This document shows, in pieces, positions 14,462 through 15,879 of a stretch of 15,879 bases of DNA. The first letter of the stretch is position 1. Every line of letters begins with the position of its first letter. A model generated the notes under the pieces. The model did not search any database, had not been told where the DNA came from, and was given only the letters and a program-made list of their open reading frames with translations. The translations under genes and the position numbers were made by a program. Origin of the DNA: Gemmatimonadota bacterium (GTDB taxonomy: Bacteria > Gemmatimonadota > Gemmatimonadetes > Longimicrobiales > UBA6960); contig JAHWKH010000006.1 of the NCBI GenBank assembly GCA_019347995.1, positions 1 to 15,879 of the forward strand, given 5' to 3'.

Positions 14462-14566
14462 CCCCGGGTCGTGCGTCCCGGGGAACCGGCCGCGATTCGG
14501 CGTCCCCGGATGGACCTCCGGGGGCGGCGAGGGTGTAACTATAACACGGTGGCGGCTGCTTCCGGA
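14462..14566 (-). promoter_or_regulatory. ettA promoter candidate and two leader hairpins
   Basis: On the minus strand an extended -10, TGTTATAGT (hexamer TATAGT 14543-14538), stands 17 bases after TCCGGA (14566-14561), a poor -35. Transcription from it would give a leader of roughly 105 bases. That leader contains two perfect GC hairpins: CCCCGGA/TCCGGGG (14504-14510 with 14517-14523) and CCCCGGG/CCCGGGG (14462-14468 with 14477-14483). No U-run follows either, and no convincing leader peptide was identified. Confidence 0.5.
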
Positions 14567-14636
14567 GCGGTCCTCCCAGGATCGCCCACCGCCATGACAT
14601 CGCCCCGCGCCTCCGGGGCCGAGGGGGGAACACACG

Positions 14637-14656
14637 TCTACGACAGGTGTCGTAGA
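14637..14656 (+). promoter_or_regulatory. 20-bp perfect palindrome, BlaI/MecI-like operator candidate
   Basis: TCTACGACA-GG-TGTCGTAGA is a perfect inverted repeat with 9-bp arms. The TACGACA/TGTCGTA half-sites resemble those bound by BlaI/MecI/CopY-family repressors in GC-rich bacteria. The right arm overlaps TAGATA (14653-14658), a possible -10 for the lytic transglycosylase gene 90 bases downstream. On the other strand TATCTA (14658-14653) could serve a leftward promoter. The rest of the 322-base gap (14426-14747) holds the ettA leader and, at 14733-14740, the AGGAGGT-type RBS. Confidence 0.6.
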
Positions 14657-14747
14657 TACGAGCCCCCGACAGATGCTTTTGCTCGGTCCCACGGTGGCGT
14701 CCCCGCAGGATGCCTCCCGCCGTAACGCTGGACAGGAGGTACCACTG

Positions 14748-15632
14748 ATGCGTCGATCCGCCCGCACCATTCTGAACGGCATCCGTACCCACGGACACTC
14801 CCTCGCCGTCGCCGGCCTGTTCGGCGTGGTGGGCGTGACCGGTGTCGCCCGCATGACCGGAGGTGATGCCCCCGACGCGCCCACCGAGGCCCAGGCCGAG
14901 GCCATGGAGGTCGCCGCGGCCGAGGCCGTCGCCGCCGCCGCTCCCGCCTGGGACCTGCCGAACCTCGACCATTCGCGCGTGGACTACTGGGTGGCCCGCT
15001 TCGACACGGTCCCCGACATGCGCGAGAAGTTCGAGGGATTCCTGGTGCGCTCCGGCTGGTTCCACGACATGATCTCGGCCAAGCTGGCGGAGCGCGGGAT
15101 GCCGCAGGACCTGGTCTATCTCGCGATGATCGAGTCGGGATTCCAACCGAAGGCGTACTCCCACGCCGCAGCGTCCGGCATCTGGCAGTTCATCTCCGAG
15201 ACCGGGCGCCGCTACGGCCTGCAGATCGACGGACACGTGGACGAGCGCAACCATCCCGAGAAGGCCACCGACGCGGCGCTGGACTACCTGGAGGAGCTGC
15301 ACGAGCGGTTCGATTCCTGGTATCTCGCGGCGGCGGCGTACAACTCGGGTGAGAACCGGGTGGGGCGCATCATGCGGGAGCAGTTCGGCACCGAGAAGGC
15401 CAGGAGCGAGGCGGACTACTACCGTATCTGGGACCGCCTGCCCCGGGAGACGCGCGACTACGTGCCGCTCATGATCGCGGCCGCGCACATCGCCAAAGAC
15501 CCGGCTGCGCACGGCTTTCCGGAGCTGAACTTCCAGCAGCCGCTGCGCTTCGACGTGGTGAGCGTGCCGGGCGGCACACCGCTGCCCGATGTGGCACGGG
15601 CCGCCGGCGTCCCGCTCGAGGACGTCCTCGAA
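14748..15632 (+). CDS. MltD-like membrane-bound lytic transglycosylase, 3'-truncated by rearrangement
   Basis: ATG 14748 lies eight bases after AGGAGG. An N-terminal hydrophobic segment (about 18-34) acts as a signal or anchor, followed by an Ala/Glu-rich linker. The SLT (lysozyme-like) domain spans about 95-230, with catalytic Glu129 in AMIESGFQPKAYSHAAASG, then IWQF and AAAAYNSGENRVGR. This enzyme class cleaves the MurNAc-GlcNAc bond of peptidoglycan in the periplasm, leaving 1,6-anhydro ends. From about 268 the sequence FDVVSVPGGTPLPDVARAAG enters what should be the C-terminal part, but at residue 295 (VPLEDVLE) resemblance ends at a 16-bp palindrome. The frame stays open to the window end without a stop, yet about 23 of some 82 third positions there are A/T by hand count, against almost none before. 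A palindromic operator candidate lies upstream. Confidence 0.88.
15616..15631. other. 16-bp perfect palindrome at a coding-strand switch
   Basis: TCGAGGACGTCCTCGA reads the same on both strands. On the plus strand it encodes the end of the recognisable transglycosylase (LEDVLE). On the minus strand it encodes FEDVL at the end of the coding-like stretch 15878-15618. Coding character changes strand exactly here, as expected for a fold-back or inverted join at a palindrome. Confidence 0.7.
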
Positions 15633-15878
15633 GAGAGCGACCTCGAGAAGCCCGCGGCCGGCGGCGCGGAAGATCTCCCGGCAGTCGGTGTGGACACGGA
15701 ACGTCTCGAATTCCCGCGTGCCGCCCCGACACTCCACGCGGACGTGCTCCAGCCGCCGGCTCCGGTACCAGCCCGACAGCCGCGCCAGGTCGCGGGCGTT
15801 GCGCCGCTCGATGTTGCTCCACGCCAGGTCCACCGGAAACCGCACGTCGGGACTCGATGCGGGAAGCTCGGGCCACAC
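15618..15878 (-). CDS. Partial minus-strand gene fragment, unknown product
   Basis: The minus frame from the right edge encodes about 87 residues with strongly coding-like third positions: about 9 A/T-ending codons of 87 by hand count. It includes FPVDLAWSNIERRNARDLAR, LSGWYRSRRLEHVRVECRGG, TREFETFRVHTDCREIFRAA and LLEVALFEDVLE. The frame enters from beyond the window, so the apparent GTG at 15878 is probably internal. Leftward past the palindrome it continues only as the antisense of the transglycosylase gene. The family is not recognised. It has two cysteines, many Arg/Glu residues and no signal peptide or membrane helix in view. Confidence 0.5.
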
Positions 15879-15879
15879 C

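Noticed and set aside
14426..14747. Small gene or structured ncRNA in the ettA/transglycosylase gap
   Set aside because: No frame with RBS and coding-like third positions; the space is accounted for by the leader hairpins, operator palindrome and transglycosylase RBS.
13626..15878. 750-codon minus-strand frame spanning the window end, transglycosylase gene and part of ettA
   Set aside because: Only its first about 87 codons look coding; the rest is antisense to the transglycosylase and off-frame within ettA.

Overview
The window is GC-rich bacterial DNA. The central block (about 1.2-15.6 kb) looks like Gemmatimonadota, or less likely Acidobacteriota. The basis is family knowledge: two PadR-regulator/ADOP-type macrolide-exporter-like permease pairs, prepilins with an RRG/FTLVE leader, and a secreted protein made of 28-29-residue 'RIHGVTP'-type repeats. 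No rRNA, tRNA, CRISPR array, transposase or phage gene was seen.

Layout. (1) Bases 1-1201 (+) look different, with an actinobacterial flavour. They hold an in-frame chimera of a GCS2-type carboxylate-amine ligase fragment and an alpha/beta-hydrolase fragment, then a 19-bp perfect palindrome next to a TAGGGT -10 element, then a 25-codon ORF behind a strong ribosome-binding site. Close to 1200 this ORF meets, head to head, the truncated start of a minus-strand gene, which I read as a breakpoint. (2) From 8468 down to 1416, all genes are on the minus strand: secreted repeat protein, membrane-anchored pilin-partner protein, prepilin 1, PadR 1, ADOP permease 1, and a phospholipase D/cardiolipin-synthase-like protein. 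(3) 8646-11638 (+) is PadR 2 and ADOP permease 2. (4) 14425-11678 (-) is the ABC-F translation factor EttA, then a second anchor/prepilin pair paralogous to the first. (5) From 14748 (+) there is an MltD-like lytic transglycosylase. Its reading frame loses coding character at a 16-bp perfect palindrome (15616-15631), beyond which the opposite strand looks coding.

How the genes fit together. The window contains two copies of two modules. One module is PadR-ADOP, with GTGA start/stop overlaps in both copies. The other is anchor-prepilin, with GTGA or ATGA overlaps. Each prepilin pair lies next to a PadR-ADOP pair. The anchor proteins have a cytoplasmic N-terminus, one membrane helix and an outer domain whose layout resembles a pilin body, although they have no prepilin leader. 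This duplicated two-gene unit is the best candidate here for a little-described system. Several intergenic dyads (5850-5888, 8531-8574, 14637-14656) are candidate operators.

Both ends of the window carry signs of joining between unrelated sequences. Whether these joins are natural rearrangements or assembly/amplification chimeras cannot be decided from the sequence alone.
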